A DNA stretch of 64,000 nucleotides from Streptomyces sp. PKU-EA00015 (GTDB lineage: Bacteria; Actinomycetota; Actinomycetes; Streptomycetales; Streptomycetaceae), in contig NZ_JABZEE010000050.1 of NCBI RefSeq assembly GCF_013387495.1, positions 60,435-124,434 of the forward strand, read 5' to 3'. Shown one piece after another: positions 25,178-33,138 of this stretch (position 1 is the first letter of the stretch; every line of letters starts with the position of its first letter). The notes under the pieces were generated by a model. That model searched no databases. It saw only the letters and a list, made by a program, of their open reading frames with translations, and was not told the origin of the DNA. A program made the position numbers and the translations under genes.

Positions 25178-27777
25178 CGGGCGGCAGTACCTTCCAGGGC
25201 TTCGTCCAGAGGACGGATGGACAGCAGCGGCAGGTCGGGCTTGACCTGATCGCGCTCGGGCACGAACTTCACCGTCGGGTCCGGCACGTCGGGCGCGTTG
25301 ACGAACGACACGAAGCGCAGCAGCCGCTCCGGGTCGTTCAGCGTCTCGGCCCACTCGTCGCGGTAGCCGGCGACGTGGTCGGCCATCAGGGACTCCAGCT
25401 CGGAGCAGATGCCCAGCGAGTCGTGCACGACGACGTCGCGCACATGGTCGAGGCCGCCCTCGATCCGCTCCAGCCAGGTCGAGGTGCGCTCCAGCCGGTC
25501 GGCGGTGCGGATGTAGAACATCAGGAACCGGTCGATGAGCCGGACCAGTTCGGCGTCGGACAGGTCCTGCGCCAGCAGGTCGGCGTGGCGCGGGGTCGCG
25601 CCGCCGTTGCCGCCGACGTACAGGTTCCAGCCGTTGGCCGTGGCGATCACGCCGAAGTCCTTCGACTGGGCCTCCGCGCACTCGCGCTGGCAGCCGGAGA
25701 CCGCCGACTTCAGCTTGTGCGGGGAGCGCAGGCCGCGGTAGCGCAGCTCGAGGTCGATCGCCATGCGGACCGAGTCCTGCACGCCGTAGCGGCACCAGGT
25801 CTGTCCCACACAGGACTTGACGGTCCGCAGCGCCTTGCCGTACGCGTGCCCGGACTCGAAGCCCGCGTCCACCAACCGCCCCCAGATCTGCGGCAGCTGG
25901 TCGACCCGCGCGCCGAACAGGTCGATGCGCTGGCCGCCGGTGATCTTCGTGTAGAGGCCGAAGTCGCGGGCCACCTCGCCGATGACGATCAGCTTCTCGG
26001 GGGTGATCTCACCGCCCGGGATACGCGGCACGATCGAGTACGAGCCGTTCTTCTGCAGGTTGGCGAGGAAGTGGTCGTTGGTGTCCTGGAGCGCCGCCTG
26101 CTCGCCCTCCAGCACGTAGCCGGAGGCGCCGATCGTGGGTGCCAGCGAGGCGATGATGGAGCCGACGGTCGGCTTGCAGACCTCGCAGCCGTTGGTGCCG
26201 CGCGCCGCCTCCCGGCCGTGCCCGTCCAGCAGCTCCTGGTACGAGGTGATGCGCAGGACGCGCACGATCTCGTACAACTCCTGGCGGGTCTGGGCGAAGC
26301 ATCCGCACAGGCCCTTGTCGACCTCGACGCCCGCGGCCTCCAGCTCGGCGTTGACCAGCTGGCCCAGCACCTTGACGCAACTGCCGCAGCCGGTACCCGC
26401 CTTGGTGCACTTCTTGACCTCGGGGACGGTGGTGCAGGAGTGCTCGGTGACGGCGCCGCGGATCGTGCCCTTGGTGACGTTGTGGCAGGAGCAGACGACC
26501 GCGTCGTCGGGCAGGGCGGCCGGGCCGAGCGCGACCGGCGCACCGGAACCCGCGGGCAGCACCAGCTGCTCGGGGGAGACGGGCGGCACCGAGCCGGTGA
26601 ACGCGCGCAGCGTGCCGTACGCCTCCGCGTCGCCGACGAGGATGCCGCCGAGCAGCGTGCCCTCGGGGTCGATGACGAGCTTCTTGTAGACACCGGCGCG
26701 GGAGTCCGAGTAGACGACGTCGAGGCAGCCGTCGGCCGCTCCGTGGGCGTCGCCGAAGGAGGCGACGTCGACGCCGAGCAGCTTCAGCTTGGTGGAGGTG
26801 TCGGCGCCGGTGAACGAGGACACCTCGCCCTCCAGCGCGGCCGCCGCGGTCTCGGCCATCTCGTAGCCGGGCGCGACCAGTCCGTAGACCCGCCCGTCGG
26901 AGGCGAGCGCGCACTCGCCGATGGCGAACACGGCCGGGTCGGAGGTGCGGCACTGCTCGTCGACGACGATGCCGCCGCGCTCGCCGACGGCGAGACCCGC
27001 GTCACGGGCGAGCTGGTCCCGGGGCCGTACGCCCGCGGAGAAGACGACGAGGTCGGTGGGGAGGACCGAACCGTCCGACAGGGCCATGCCGTTCACGGCG
27101 CCGTTCTCGCCGGCGGTGACCTCCTGGGTGCCGACGCCGGTGTGGACGGTGAGGCCCATGTTCTCGATGGTGCGCAGCAGCGCGGCGCCGCCGCCCTCGT
27201 CGACCTGCACCGGCATCAGTCGCGGCGCGAACTCCACGATGTGGGTCTCCAGGCCGAGCCCCTTGAGCGCGCCCGCCGCCTCCAGACCGAGCAGACCGCC
27301 GCCGACGACCGCTCCGACGCGGGCCGTCTTCGCGTACTCCTCGATCGCGAGCAGGTCCTCGATGGTGCGGTAGACGAAACAGCCCTCGGCGTCCTTGCCG
27401 GGCACCGGCGGGACGAACGGGTACGAGCCGGTCGCCAGCACGAGCGTGTCGTACGAGAGGGTCAGGCCGGAGCGCGCGGTGACCGTGCGGGCGGCGGTGT
27501 CGACCGACTCGGCCGGGTCGCCCAGGTGCAGTTCGATGCCGTGCTTCTCCATGAAGCCGGCCTCGACCATGGACAGGTCCTCGGGCGTGTTCCCGGAGAA
27601 GTACGAGGTGAGGCGGACCCGGTCGTAGGCGGGGCGGGGTTCCTCGCACAGCACGACGACCCGCGCCCGGTCGGTGACGCCGCGGTCGGCGAGGGCCTCC
27701 AGGAATCGCTGGCCGACCATGCCGTGGCCGACGACCACGATGGTGGGGGTGATCGCGGGGGTGGACATCGCAGCCAT
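25174..27777 (-). CDS. nirB: Nitrite reductase (NADH) large subunit NirB
   Basis: An 867-residue siroheme enzyme reducing nitrite to ammonium with NAD(P)H. The N-terminal FAD/NAD domain has GHGMVGQRFLEAL and VVGGGLLGLEAAGAL. The BFD-like 2Fe-2S domain has VVCSCHNVTKG and CTKAGTGCGSCVKVL. The C-terminal sulfite/nitrite reductase domains carry the siroheme/4Fe-4S cysteines in CVGQTWC and CQREC. The ATG at 27777 is spaced 9 bases from GGAGG. It lies between the third flavoprotein (2-base gap) and nirD, so all three form one operon. Confidence 0.95.
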   Translation of the reverse strand: MAAMSTPAITPTIVVVGHGMVGQRFLEALADRGVTDRARVVVLCEEPRPAYDRVRLTSYFSGNTPEDLSMVEAGFMEKHGIELHLGDPAESVDTAARTVTARSGLTLSYDTLVLATGSYPFVPPVPGKDAEGCFVYRTIEDLLAIEEYAKTARVGAVVGGGLLGLEAAGALKGLGLETHIVEFAPRLMPVQVDEGGGAALLRTIENMGLTVHTGVGTQEVTAGENGAVNGMALSDGSVLPTDLVVFSAGVRPRDQLARDAGLAVGERGGIVVDEQCRTSDPAVFAIGECALASDGRVYGLVAPGYEMAETAAAALEGEVSSFTGADTSTKLKLLGVDVASFGDAHGAADGCLDVVYSDSRAGVYKKLVIDPEGTLLGGILVGDAEAYGTLRAFTGSVPPVSPEQLVLPAGSGAPVALGPAALPDDAVVCSCHNVTKGTIRGAVTEHSCTTVPEVKKCTKAGTGCGSCVKVLGQLVNAELEAAGVEVDKGLCGCFAQTRQELYEIVRVLRITSYQELLDGHGREAARGTNGCEVCKPTVGSIIASLAPTIGASGYVLEGEQAALQDTNDHFLANLQKNGSYSIVPRIPGGEITPEKLIVIGEVARDFGLYTKITGGQRIDLFGARVDQLPQIWGRLVDAGFESGHAYGKALRTVKSCVGQTWCRYGVQDSVRMAIDLELRYRGLRSPHKLKSAVSGCQRECAEAQSKDFGVIATANGWNLYVGGNGGATPRHADLLAQDLSDAELVRLIDRFLMFYIRTADRLERTSTWLERIEGGLDHVRDVVVHDSLGICSELESLMADHVAGYRDEWAETLNDPERLLRFVSFVNAPDVPDPTVKFVPERDQVKPDLPLLSIRPLDEALEGTAAR

Positions 27778-27779
27778 GT

Positions 27780-28979
27780 TCAGAGGCCTCCATCATTGGT
27801 GAGCAGGTGGAGCAGGGGCACGGAGTCGGGAAGGGCCTCGTCGCCCTCCCAGGCCCGGGCGAGTGCGCCGACCGAGGCGAGGTCCCCGAGCAGCACTCCG
27901 CCGACGAGTCGGTCCCCGCGGACGACGACCTTGCGGTACGCGCCGCGGGTGGCGTCGGCGAGCTGGACGACGTCGTCGCCGGGACGGGGTGTCGGGTCGC
28001 CGAAGGCGGCGAGGTCGAGCGGGCTCGTCGCCGAGGCGAGCGTGAGCCGGGTCAGGGCACGGGTGCCGGTGTAGCGGGCGGTGGCGCCGGACCTGAGCAC
28101 GGACGCGAGGACGTCGGCCTGTTCGAGGGCCGGGCCCGCGAGTCCGTGGACCACGCCGTTGTGCTCGGCGCAGTCGCCGATGGCGTGGATGTACGGGTCG
28201 GAGGTGCGCAGCTCGTCGTCGACGACGATGCCGCGGCGCACCGTGAGCCCCGCGTCCGCCGCGAGCCCGACCCGGGGGCGTACCCCGCAGGCCAGCACCA
28301 CGAGCTCGGCGTCGAGCGTGAAGCCGTCGGCGAGCACCACGGCGCTGACCGCCTCGTCGGCGTCGGTGCGCAGTCCGCGCACCCGGCACTCGGTGTGCAC
28401 CTCGACGCCCATGGCCTCGAGGTGGCTGCGCAGCAGCGTCGACGCGGAGACGTCGAGCTGGCGTTCCATGAGGTGCTCGCCCTGCTGGGCCAGCACCACC
28501 TTGGCGCCGCGCTCGGCGAGCGCCCGGGCCGCGGAGACGCCGAGCAGCCCGCCGCCGACGACGACGGCCCGGGTGCCGGGACGGACGGCCCGCGACAGGG
28601 CCTCGCAGTCGTCCATGGTCCGGAAGGGGTGCACGCCCTCGGGGAGGCCGGGGCCGATGCCGCGCAGCGGCGGCAGCACCGGGTTGGAACCCGTCGCGAG
28701 GACCAGCCGGTCGTAGCCGACCTCCGTGCCGTCCGCGCAGTGCACGAGCCGGCGTTCACGGTCGATGGACGTCGCCCGCACGCCGCGCCGCACGGGCACC
28801 TCGGGCAGGGCGATCACCTCGGGCCCGTACCGCCCGGCGAGCACCTCGGCGAGCAGCACCCTGTTGTACGGGGCGTGCTCCTCCTCGCCGATGACGGTGA
28901 CGCGGGCGCCCGTGCCCAGCTGCCGCGCGAGCCGCGCGCCTGCCGTCCCGCCGCCGATCACCACGATGTCCGAAGTCAT
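27780..28979 (-). CDS. NAD(P)/FAD-dependent oxidoreductase of the NirB/rubredoxin-reductase type
   Basis: A 399-residue flavoprotein resembling a free-standing NirB N-terminal domain. It has an FAD motif IVVIGGGTAGARLARQLG, an NAD motif VVVGGGLLGVSAARALAERG, and the second FAD motif IHAIGDCAEHNG. It is first in the nir operon, two bases before nirB. It is probably the electron donor for nitrate or nitrite reduction (a NasB-like role), since no other reductase accompanies nasA. The ATG at 28979 starts directly at the Rossmann fold. The strip of GlnR-like boxes is 23-60 bases upstream. Confidence 0.88.
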   Translation of the reverse strand: MTSDIVVIGGGTAGARLARQLGTGARVTVIGEEEHAPYNRVLLAEVLAGRYGPEVIALPEVPVRRGVRATSIDRERRLVHCADGTEVGYDRLVLATGSNPVLPPLRGIGPGLPEGVHPFRTMDDCEALSRAVRPGTRAVVVGGGLLGVSAARALAERGAKVVLAQQGEHLMERQLDVSASTLLRSHLEAMGVEVHTECRVRGLRTDADEAVSAVVLADGFTLDAELVVLACGVRPRVGLAADAGLTVRRGIVVDDELRTSDPYIHAIGDCAEHNGVVHGLAGPALEQADVLASVLRSGATARYTGTRALTRLTLASATSPLDLAAFGDPTPRPGDDVVQLADATRGAYRKVVVRGDRLVGGVLLGDLASVGALARAWEGDEALPDSVPLLHLLTNDGGL

Positions 28980-29001
28980 GCAAGCAGCGTGCGTCGTCGG
29001 T

Positions 29002-29039
29002 GTTACCCGGCAGGTTCCCTTCTGTTTCCCGTGAGGAAC
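29002..29039. promoter_or_regulatory. GlnR-like operator array upstream of the nir operon
   Basis: Four 5-mers occur at an exact 11-bp period on the plus strand: GTTAC (29002), GGTTC (29013), GTTTC (29024) and GGAAC (29035), each separated by 6 bases. On the nir strand this reads GTTCC-n6-GAAAC-n6-GAACC-n6-GTAAC, close to the Streptomyces GlnR pattern gTnAc-n6-GaAAc repeated. Nitrite assimilation genes are known GlnR targets in S. coelicolor. Confidence 0.65.
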
Positions 29040-29108
29040 GCTGCCCTCAGCGGGGGCGCCGGGCGGGTGTGAGGGGCCGCCGCTCACAGGCGGATTCACG
29101 CCGGTCAC

Positions 29109-29135
29109 GGAAAGCTCAGGGAACGCTCAAGAAAC
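29109..29135 (+). promoter_or_regulatory. Second 11-bp-period array, upstream of the TSUP permease
   Basis: GGAAA (29109), GGAAC (29120) and GAAAC (29131) lie 11 bases apart in front of the permease start at 29182, with similar spacers (GCTCAG, GCTCAA). The pair GGAAC-n6-GAAAC fits a GlnR a/b box with one mismatch. A PhoP-type direct repeat is a less likely reading. Confidence 0.4.
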
Positions 29136-29181
29136 AGAAGTTCGTTGGAGGTGCACGCACCCCGTTCGTAGGGTCGCCATC

Positions 29182-29967
29182 GTGCCCGACATATCACTGA
29201 CCACGCTGGTCGTCCTGTGTCTCGCCGCCGCCGCGGCCGGCTGGATCGACGCGGTGGTGGGCGGCGGGGGACTGCTGCTCCTGCCCGCCCTGCTGCTCGG
29301 ACTGCCGAACGTCTCGGCCGCCAACGTCCTCGGCACCAATAAGGCCGTCGCGATCGTCGGCACCACGGGCGCGGCCGTCACCTATGTACGCAAGGCGCCC
29401 GTCCAGGTGACAACCGCCGTGCAGATCGGGCTCGCGGCCGTCGCCGGCTCCATGGGCGGCGCCTTCTTCGCCGCCGGGATCAGCAGCGACGTCCTGCGCC
29501 CCGTGATCATGGTCGTGCTGCTCGGGGTGGCGGCCTTCGTGATGCTGCGCCCCACGTTCGGGACGGTGACCGACGAGGCGCGGCGTCGTGTGAGCCGGGC
29601 CCGCACCGTCGCGGCGATCGTCCTCGTCGGCGGCGGCATCGGCTTCTACGACGGCCTGTTCGGGCCGGGCACCGGCACCTTCCTGGTCCTGGCGCTGACC
29701 GCCGTGCTCCACCTGGACCTGGTGACCGCCTCAGCGACCGCCAAGATCGTCAACGTCTGCACCAACGCGGGCGCGCTGGCGATGTTCGCGTACCAGGGCA
29801 CCGTGCTGTGGCAGCTGGCCGCGGTCATGGCCGTCTTCAATCTGGCCGGCGGCATGATCGGCGCCCGCATGGCCCTGAGGAGGGGCAGCGAATTCGTGCG
29901 CGGTGTCCTGCTCGTCGTCGTCTTCTCCCTCGTCGCCAAGCTCGGCTTCGACCAGTGGAGCGCGTAG
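29182..29967 (+). CDS. TSUP-family (TauE/SafE) membrane permease
   Basis: A 261-residue protein with about eight hydrophobic helices. The family motif GWIDAVVGGGGLLLLPALLL is at residues 18-37, and the second half-repeat has GFYDGLFGPGTGTFLVLALT. TSUP proteins carry sulfite, sulfonates or other small anions. The GTG at 29182 follows GTAGGG. It is divergent from the nir operon and shares its regulatory region, so a role with nitrite or another anion of this pathway is possible but unproven. Confidence 0.85.
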   Translation: MPDISLTTLVVLCLAAAAAGWIDAVVGGGGLLLLPALLLGLPNVSAANVLGTNKAVAIVGTTGAAVTYVRKAPVQVTTAVQIGLAAVAGSMGGAFFAAGISSDVLRPVIMVVLLGVAAFVMLRPTFGTVTDEARRRVSRARTVAAIVLVGGGIGFYDGLFGPGTGTFLVLALTAVLHLDLVTASATAKIVNVCTNAGALAMFAYQGTVLWQLAAVMAVFNLAGGMIGARMALRRGSEFVRGVLLVVVFSLVAKLGFDQWSA

Positions 29968-29978
29968 CACGGGACTAC

Positions 29979-30434
29979 TCAGGAGCGGTCGGCGGTCTCG
30001 GCGAAGACGGCGTTCGCGCGCTCGGTGATCTGCAGCAGGACGCGGGCGGCGACGGCCAGGTCCTCCTCGGGGACGGTGCCGTAGACGCGGGGCGCGACCT
30101 CGGCCGCGAACGCGGCTAGCCGTGACTGCAGGGCCCGGCCGTCCTCGGTGAGCTGTATGCGGTCCTCCGCCGAGGCGGACGTCTCGACCAGGCCGGATCC
30201 GGCCAGCTCCGCCAGGGCCTTCAGCGCCTCGCTCCCGCCGATCTTCGCGGTGAAGGCCATCCGCTCCACGATCGCCTGGCGCGCGGCCGTTCCGCCCTGC
30301 GCGGCCAGGGTGTTCAGCGCGATGGAGTGGAAGAAGGTGTTGCCGGTGCGGGCCAGCTCGCGCTCCAGCAGGGCGCGGGCGGCGTAGTGGGCCTGGCCGA
30401 GTATCTGGCTGTTCAGCAGGGGGGCGGCGGACAT
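29979..30434 (-). CDS. MarR-like winged-helix regulator
   Basis: A 151-residue helical protein starting MSAAPLLNSQILGQAHYAAR. The segment NTLAAQGGTAARQAIVERMAF fits a MarR recognition region, and LVETSASAEDRIQLTEDGRALQS fits the wing and following helix. The ATG at 30434 has AGGAG at good spacing. A palindrome and an 8-bp direct repeat lie 90-116 bases upstream. It stands alone between the TSUP and sortase genes, so its target may be its own promoter only. Confidence 0.75.
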   Translation of the reverse strand: MSAAPLLNSQILGQAHYAARALLERELARTGNTFFHSIALNTLAAQGGTAARQAIVERMAFTAKIGGSEALKALAELAGSGLVETSASAEDRIQLTEDGRALQSRLAAFAAEVAPRVYGTVPEEDLAVAARVLLQITERANAVFAETADRS

Positions 30435-30524
30435 GGCTGCTCCTGGAGGGCTCGACGAAGGGTTTGACGACGGTTCGACGGCGGTTCGACGGCGGGCGCA
30501 CGGGGTGCGTCCGGCAGTAATACA

Positions 30525-30550
30525 GTACATGGCTACTATGTCCATGGCTA
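30525..30550. promoter_or_regulatory. Operator candidate upstream of the MarR-like gene
   Basis: An imperfect palindrome GTACAT-N7-ATGTCC (30525-30543) overlaps a direct repeat CATGGCTA at 30528-30535 and 30543-30550 (15-bp register). Size and position suit a MarR dimer; autoregulation is inference. Confidence 0.4.
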
Positions 30551-31195
30551 GCTTTTTCTGTCGTGCCCCGCCTCGCCCTGTCGCACCCCGATCAGGTGCG
30601 CGTACGCCACCACGTTGCCCTGGTAGCCCGTCTTCTCCGAGAAGCCGCCGCCGCAGGTGATCACCCGCAGTTCGGCGCGGTCGCTGGGGCCGTATACCTT
30701 CTCGTCGGGGAACGCGTGCGCCTCGTAGACCTCGATCGCGTCGATGGTGAACACCGCGGTCCGGCCGTCCTCCCGCGTGATCTCGATCCGGTGGCCCTTC
30801 TTGAGCGCGCCGAGGTCGTAGAAGACGGACGGGCCATCGGCGTTGTCCACATGGCCCGCGACGATCGCCGTGCCCTTCGCGCCCGGCGCGGTGCCGTCCT
30901 CGTACCAGCCGGCGAGATTGCGGTCGGCGGCCGGCGGCACCTCCAGGCTGCCGCCCCGCGCCAGACCGAGACCCCTCACCGGGGCGTCCACGTCGATCTC
31001 GGGGATGCGCAGCCGCAGCGGCGTGGACGCGGGCAGGGGGTCGGCGGCCGCGTCGGTGTGCTGGTCGGGGCCGGCGGCGAACGCCTCGGCGGCCGACGGC
31101 ATCGGCGGCGTCACGTCCCGCGCGCCGTTCTGGACCAGCCACAGGCCCGCGCACATGGCCAGGACGACACCGAGGCCCTTGGCCCTGGTGTTCAT
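30548..31195 (-). CDS. Class F sortase
   Basis: A 215-residue membrane-anchored transpeptidase. An N-terminal signal anchor (about 5-24) is followed by the sortase barrel. The catalytic His is in GTAIVAGHVDNADGPSVFYD and the Cys in LRVITCGGGF, with the basic residue further on. Class F enzymes are typical of actinobacteria. The ATG at 31195 is preceded by GGAGGAGA, rejecting the longer frame. The upstream gene on the same strand encodes a secreted, C-terminally anchored protein that is its probable partner. Confidence 0.9.
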   Translation of the reverse strand: MNTRAKGLGVVLAMCAGLWLVQNGARDVTPPMPSAAEAFAAGPDQHTDAAADPLPASTPLRLRIPEIDVDAPVRGLGLARGGSLEVPPAADRNLAGWYEDGTAPGAKGTAIVAGHVDNADGPSVFYDLGALKKGHRIEITREDGRTAVFTIDAIEVYEAHAFPDEKVYGPSDRAELRVITCGGGFSEKTGYQGNVVAYAHLIGVRQGEAGHDRKS

Positions 31196-31309
31196 CTCTC
31201 CTCCGGAAGGTGCTGGGGAGCCGGAAACGGCTCGCACCCCGCCCCCGTCGGCTCGGGGCCGGACGGGAGCGGGGGCTCGGGCGGTGCGGGATCCGGTGGA
31301 ACCGGCCCG

Positions 31310-31813
31310 TCAGCTGTCCTGCGCGCCGCTCGCCCGGCGGCGCAGGAGCAGGGTCCCGCCGACGGCGGCCGCGGCGATGACCGCCGTGCCCGCCGCGATC
31401 TGGGTGGTGTCCGGTCCGACGCTGCCGCCGACACCGGTCCTCACATGGCCGCTCGGGCCGCCATGACGGATGGTCACGTCGCCGCGGGCCTTCTTGCCGT
31501 TCTTGCACAGGACGCCGATCCCGTGCGTGCCGGGCCGCGCGTCGTCGGGCACCGTGAACCGGCCCGCCGCGAGCTCCTTGTGCGTGCCCCGCGACAGCGT
31601 GAACTCGCCCGCGCCCAGCGCCCGCGCGTCACCGGTGCCGCGCCCGTTCCCGCCGCAGGCCTCGGTGCCGACGGTGACCGTGTCGCCCGGTTCGGCCGTC
31701 GACGGGTGGATCTCCAGGGAGCCGGAGTCCCCGGCGAAGGACGCCGCGGAGCCGAGACCTGTCGACGCGATGACCAGCGCGGAGCCGGTCATCAGGCGGG
31801 CGATCCTGCGCAT
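31310..31813 (-). CDS. Secreted cell-surface protein, likely partner of the class F sortase
   Basis: A 167-residue protein. It has a signal peptide (residues 1-27, cut near SAASFAGD), an Ig-like or carbohydrate-like mature part with two spaced cysteines (EACGGNG, VLCKNGKK), and a C-terminal hydrophobic helix (about 139-159) followed by LLRRRASGAQDS. That helix-plus-basic tail is a wall-sorting layout, preceded by VGGSVGPDT instead of a clear LPXTG. It lies 114 bases upstream of the sortase. Function beyond surface exposure is unknown. Confidence 0.75.
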   Translation of the reverse strand: MRRIARLMTGSALVIASTGLGSAASFAGDSGSLEIHPSTAEPGDTVTVGTEACGGNGRGTGDARALGAGEFTLSRGTHKELAAGRFTVPDDARPGTHGIGVLCKNGKKARGDVTIRHGGPSGHVRTGVGGSVGPDTTQIAAGTAVIAAAAVGGTLLLRRRASGAQDS

Positions 31814-31887
31814 GGGGGTCCTCCGGGAGCGCGTAATGCGTGGGTCCTCTGTTTCGAGGTAAAGGCCAAGCCGCGCCGCATGCCTGC

Positions 31888-31902
31888 TGATGGCACATCA
31901 GA
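31888..31902. promoter_or_regulatory. Palindrome CTGATG-GCA-CATCAG upstream of the surface protein
   Basis: A perfect 6-bp inverted repeat with a 3-base centre, 75-89 bases upstream of the surface-protein start. It could be an activator or repressor site; no assignment is possible from sequence alone. Confidence 0.35.
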
Positions 31903-32030
31903 TTCACCGGCCCGGAACGGCGTGTCGTGCTGGACGCGGGGCGTTGCGGCAGGTCACCGCGGGTGACGGCGCTTTCGGATGGCGTGCGCTCCGGACGGTG
32001 CCGAACGGGTGACCGTGCACGGGCGCTTGA

Positions 32031-32048
32031 CCTCAACCAAGCTTGAGG
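32031..32048 (+). promoter_or_regulatory. SoxR box in the promoter of the FMN reductase gene
   Basis: CCTCAACCAAGCTTGAGG matches the 18-bp SoxR operator (CCTCAAG-N4-CTTGAGG symmetry) almost completely. It overlaps a TTGACC -35 element at 32027-32032, as expected for a MerR-family activator that works in the spacer. An NADPH-dependent FMN reductase is a published member of the S. coelicolor SoxR regulon. No soxR gene is in the window. Confidence 0.85.
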
Positions 32049-32064
32049 TACCACGCTCTTCCCC

Positions 32065-32688
32065 ATGGACCTCACCACGCCTGAGAACACGACCGTCACC
32101 CCTGCCGACCGGGCCCCGCTGAAGCTCGCCGTCATCGTCGGGAGCAACCGAGAGGGACGCTTCGGGCCCGTCGTCGCCGACTGGTTCCTCTCCCGCGCCG
32201 CCCGTCGCGAGGACTTCACCGTCGACCTCGTCGACCTCGCCGAGACGGACCTGCCCACGTCCCTGTCCTACAAGCCGTCGCCCGCCGTCACCGCCGAACT
32301 CGCCAAGGTCACGCCCCGACTGGCCGCCGCCGACGCCTTCGTCGTCCTCACCCCCGAGTACAACCACTCCTTCCCCGCCTCCCTCAAGTCCCTCATCGAC
32401 TGGCACTTCGGCGAATGGCAGGCCAAGCCGGTCGGCTTCGTCTCCTACGGCGGCATGTCCGGCGGGCTGCGCGCCGTCGAACAGCTGCGGCAGGTCTTCG
32501 CCGAACTCCACGCCGTCACCGTCCGCGACACGGTCTCCTTCCACAACGCCGGCGCCCATTTCGACGACAAGGGCAACCATCGCGACCCCGCCGGCCCCGA
32601 CGCCGCCGCCAAGACGATGCTCGACCAGCTCGCCTGGTGGGGCACCGCACTCCGGTCCGCCAAGGCCGCGCACCCCTACGCGGCCTGA
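32065..32688 (+). CDS. NADPH-dependent FMN reductase
   Basis: A 207-residue flavodoxin-fold reductase. The FMN phosphate loop is VIVGSNREGRFGPVVADW (about 23-40), followed by VVLTPEYNHSFPASLKSLIDW and FVSYGGMSGGLRAVEQLR, the characteristic segments of the FMN_red/ArsH/YhdA group. It probably reduces quinones or flavins. The upstream SoxR box points to induction by redox-cycling compounds such as actinorhodin-like metabolites. Start at ATG 32065. Confidence 0.92.
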   Translation: MDLTTPENTTVTPADRAPLKLAVIVGSNREGRFGPVVADWFLSRAARREDFTVDLVDLAETDLPTSLSYKPSPAVTAELAKVTPRLAAADAFVVLTPEYNHSFPASLKSLIDWHFGEWQAKPVGFVSYGGMSGGLRAVEQLRQVFAELHAVTVRDTVSFHNAGAHFDDKGNHRDPAGPDAAAKTMLDQLAWWGTALRSAKAAHPYAA

Positions 32689-32796
32689 GGACCGGGCCCG
32701 GGGCAGAGGCGGCGGCGCGAGGGGCCGGGAGGTGCGTACCGTGGCGGGCACGGGCCCCGTCCCCGTGCCCCAGTCGCCTACCGAAGGAGCCCCGCC

Positions 32797-33138
32797 GTGG
32801 AGCAACAGCCCGCCGCGCCTCCGCTGCTCGCCGTGCTGACCACCACGGACAGCGCCGAGAAGGCGCACGAACTCGCGCAGGGCGCGGTGGAGGCCGGACT
32901 CGCCGCCTGCGCGCAGGTCTCCGCACCGGTCACCTCCGTGTACCGCTGGCAGAACGCCATCGAGCGCGCCGAGGAGTGGCAGATCCTCTTCAAGACCACC
33001 CCGGCCTGCTACGACGCCCTGGAAGCACACCTGACCGCCGCGCACGACTACGACACCCCGGAGATCATCGCCCTCCCGGTGGTGCGCGCGGGCGCCGCGT
33101 ACGCGGCTTGGGTACGGGCGGAGACGAAGACGCTGTGA
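32797..33138 (+). CDS. cutA: Divalent-cation tolerance protein CutA
   Basis: A 113-residue trimeric ferredoxin-like protein, about the usual CutA length. Conserved features are AEKAHELAQGAVEAGLAACA, YRWQNAIERAEEWQILFKT and DTPEIIALPV. GTG start with AAGGAG. CutA is linked to copper and other metal tolerance; its exact role is unclear. Its stop overlaps the next start by 4 bases (GTGA). Confidence 0.93.
   Translation: MEQQPAAPPLLAVLTTTDSAEKAHELAQGAVEAGLAACAQVSAPVTSVYRWQNAIERAEEWQILFKTTPACYDALEAHLTAAHDYDTPEIIALPVVRAGAAYAAWVRAETKTL

Noticed and set aside
25375..28074. An 899-residue plus-strand frame opposite nirB
   Set aside because: Shadow frame of the nirB operon; low-complexity Gly/Val/Arg composition and no recognisable domains.
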